DNA of 64,000 bases from JBCCTX01 sp965263105 (GTDB lineage Bacteria; Bacteroidota; Bacteroidia; J057). The position numbers were made by a program, and so were the translations under genes. Shown here piece after piece: positions 62,538 to 64,000 of this stretch. Location: NCBI GenBank assembly GCA_965263105.1, contig CBDHGL010000003.1, positions 744,001 through 808,000 on the forward strand, in the 5' to 3' direction. Numbering within the stretch: the first letter of the stretch is position 1; the number at the start of each line of letters is the position of its first letter. The notes under the pieces are model-generated. The model worked only from the letters and a program-made list of their open reading frames with translations. It was not told where the DNA came from and ran no database searches.

Positions 62538-64000
62538 ATGTCAGAATTACGAAATATAGCCATCATTGCTCACGTTGACCATGGAAAAACAACCCTGGTA
62601 GACAAGATGCTGGTCTTTGGGAGCCTCTTTCAAGAGCATGAAGAGGTGGGGGAGTTGATCCTCGATAACAATGACCTGGAACGGGAAAGGGGCATTACCA
62701 TTCTTTCAAAGAACGTCTCAGTTCGCTACAAAGGGGTAAAAATAAACATAATCGATACTCCAGGCCACGCCGATTTTGGGGGAGAAGTTGAGCGTGTGCT
62801 CAATATGGCCGATGGAGTACTGCTTCTAGTAGATGCTTTTGAAGGGCCCATGCCTCAAACCCGTTTTGTCCTTTCTAAGGCCTTGGCCTTAGGGCTGAGA
62901 CCTTTGGTGGTGATCAATAAAGTAGACAAGCCCAATTGCCGACCCGAGGAGGTTCAGGATGCCGTGTTCGAGCTTATGTATGAGCTGGATGCCTCGGAAG
63001 AGCAACTCAATTTTCCAACCATATACGGGTCCGCCAAAATGGGGTGGATGGGGTCTAACTGGGAAAACCCCACGGAAGATATCGGGTACCTGATGGATCA
63101 AATCCTTGAGCATGTTCCCCCGCCAAAGGTTGCAACGGGGTCTACTCAACTGCAGATTACCTCATTAGATTTCTCTTCCTATGTAGGCAGGATTGCTATT
63201 GGGAGGCTGTATCGTGGTTCTTTGAAAGAAAACCTCCCCATTGCCCTTGTTAAGAGAGAGGGAGCTATAAAAAAGACCCGGATTAAAGAATTATTTGTCT
63301 TTGAAGGGCTGGGAAGGAAAAAAGTTGCTCTGGCTGAAGCTGGAGACATTTGTGCCTTGGTGGGATTGGAAGATTTTGAAATCGGAGATACAGTTGCCGA
63401 TATAGGAGAACCGGAAGGCCTACCCCCAATAACTATTGATGAGCCTACTCTAAGTATGCGCTTCACCATTAATGATTCTCCGTTTTTTGGTAAAGAAGGA
63501 AAATATGTAACCTCACGCCACTTGAAGGAGCGTTTAGAGGATGAATTAGAAAGAAACCTGGCCCTGCGTGTGGATAGAACCGATTCTGCCGATGCCTTAA
63601 ATGTATCTGGGAGAGGGATTCTACATTTGGCAATCCTAATTGAGACCATGCGAAGGGAGGGATATGAACTTCAGGTAGGTCAACCACAAGTGATTATCAA
63701 GGAAGTAGAGGGAAGGAAACATGAACCCGTGGAGGAGCTTGCCATCGACTTACCAGAAAACTTCTCTGGGAAGGTAATTGACCTGGTTACTCAGCGAAAA
63801 GGGGAATTACAAAACATGGAGGTAAGGGGAAATCGGGCTTTTCTGGAATTTGAAATCCCATCCCGGGGAATTATTGGACTAAGGAGCGAAATTCTCACGC
63901 TGTCTGCTGGAGAAGCCATTATGGCCCATCGTTTCCTTCGTTTTGCTCCTTATAAAGGCGATTTTGAAAAGAGAAACCAAGGCTCTCTCATTGCGCATGG
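62538..64000 (+). CDS. typA: Translational GTPase TypA/BipA, 3' end beyond the window
   Basis: The frame opens at ATG 62538 and is still open at the window end after 487 codons (full-length proteins have about 600). G-motifs are HVDHGKTTL (G1, about 11-19), ERGITILSK (G2 region, 50s), DTPGHADFGGEVERV (G3) and NKVDKPNC (G4). Domain II, an EF-G-like domain and the start of the BipA-specific C-terminal domain follow (RGIIGLRSE, MAHRF). TypA is a ribosome-associated GTPase important in stress and low-temperature ribosome assembly. Assignment is certain; only the C-terminus is missing. Confidence 0.97.
   Translation, partial: MSELRNIAIIAHVDHGKTTLVDKMLVFGSLFQEHEEVGELILDNNDLERERGITILSKNVSVRYKGVKINIIDTPGHADFGGEVERVLNMADGVLLLVDAFEGPMPQTRFVLSKALALGLRPLVVINKVDKPNCRPEEVQDAVFELMYELDASEEQLNFPTIYGSAKMGWMGSNWENPTEDIGYLMDQILEHVPPPKVATGSTQLQITSLDFSSYVGRIAIGRLYRGSLKENLPIALVKREGAIKKTRIKELFVFEGLGRKKVALAEAGDICALVGLEDFEIGDTVADIGEPEGLPPITIDEPTLSMRFTINDSPFFGKEGKYVTSRHLKERLEDELERNLALRVDRTDSADALNVSGRGILHLAILIETMRREGYELQVGQPQVIIKEVEGRKHEPVEELAIDLPENFSGKVIDLVTQRKGELQNMEVRGNRAFLEFEIPSRGIIGLRSEILTLSAGEAIMAHRFLRFAPYKGDFEKRNQGSLIAH

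Noticed and set aside
1..64000. tRNA, rRNA or CRISPR array
   Set aside because: No T-loop GGTTCRA block with a matching acceptor stem, no rRNA-like sequence and no regularly spaced repeats were seen when reading both strands.

Overview
The window looks like chromosomal DNA of a member of the Bacteroidota, most likely the Saprospiria (Lewinella/Haliscomenobacter-like). The basis is a type IX secretion sorting domain, a two-component regulator-propeller histidine kinase, TPR-CHAT proteins, several ECF sigma/anti-sigma pairs, EAD11 and nSTAND1 conflict domains, and a lack of Shine-Dalgarno-led starts. This is taxonomic inference; there is no rRNA or tRNA to confirm it.

Layout. 0-5.3 kb: a BNR-propeller secreted protein and L-serine dehydratase on the minus strand. 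5.5-9.1 kb: a translationally coupled pair, a SIR2-like protein with a C-terminal effector-associated domain and an nSTAND1 NTPase with a transmembrane helix and an FGE-sulfatase/C-type-lectin-like domain. I rate this pair the best candidate for an uncharacterised conflict/defence module. 9.4-29 kb: mostly ordinary genes (SGNH lipoprotein, phosphodiesterase, SPFH protein, class V aminotransferase, large peptidoglycan amidase, propeller histidine kinase, LON-domain protein, class II ribonucleotide reductase, lactonase-like amidohydrolase), then a HicBA toxin-antitoxin pair and an Rpn nuclease with a remnant copy.

30.4-48.1 kb: an accessory island bracketed by an inverted repeat pair of about 210 bp. 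It holds two TPR-CHAT proteases (one frameshifted) and a third CHAT remnant, a T9SS cargo protein, two copies of a structured RNA-like element with a covarying terminator stem, an ECF sigma factor with a membrane TPR/anti-sigma partner, and a bacteriocin-like export locus. The export locus has four double-glycine leader peptides (one only 26 aa), two copies of a conserved leader element with its own covarying hairpin, a membrane protein, a TlpA-like thioredoxin-fold protein, a candidate immunity protein and a C39-peptidase ABC exporter. N- and C-terminal scraps of a second C39 exporter flank the sigma/TPR genes, so part of the island was built by replacing a transporter. The right inverted-repeat arm carries a 280-bp MITE whose empty site is preserved in the left arm.

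48.1-64 kb: a small membrane ORF, an FGE-domain remnant, a Fur-family regulator, a UPF1-like helicase, an ECF sigma/membrane protein/outer-membrane barrel operon, a creatininase-lipoprotein-methyltransferase operon, a WD40-DivIVA-dCTP deaminase run, a UPF0104 membrane protein, an M20 peptidase and the start of typA, which runs off the window.

Five genes (phosphodiesterase, LON-domain, nrdJ, hicA, one TPR-CHAT) are each broken by a single-base indel, four or five of them explicable as homopolymer length changes. Because nrdJ is among them, residual long-read sequencing error is as likely as real gene decay.
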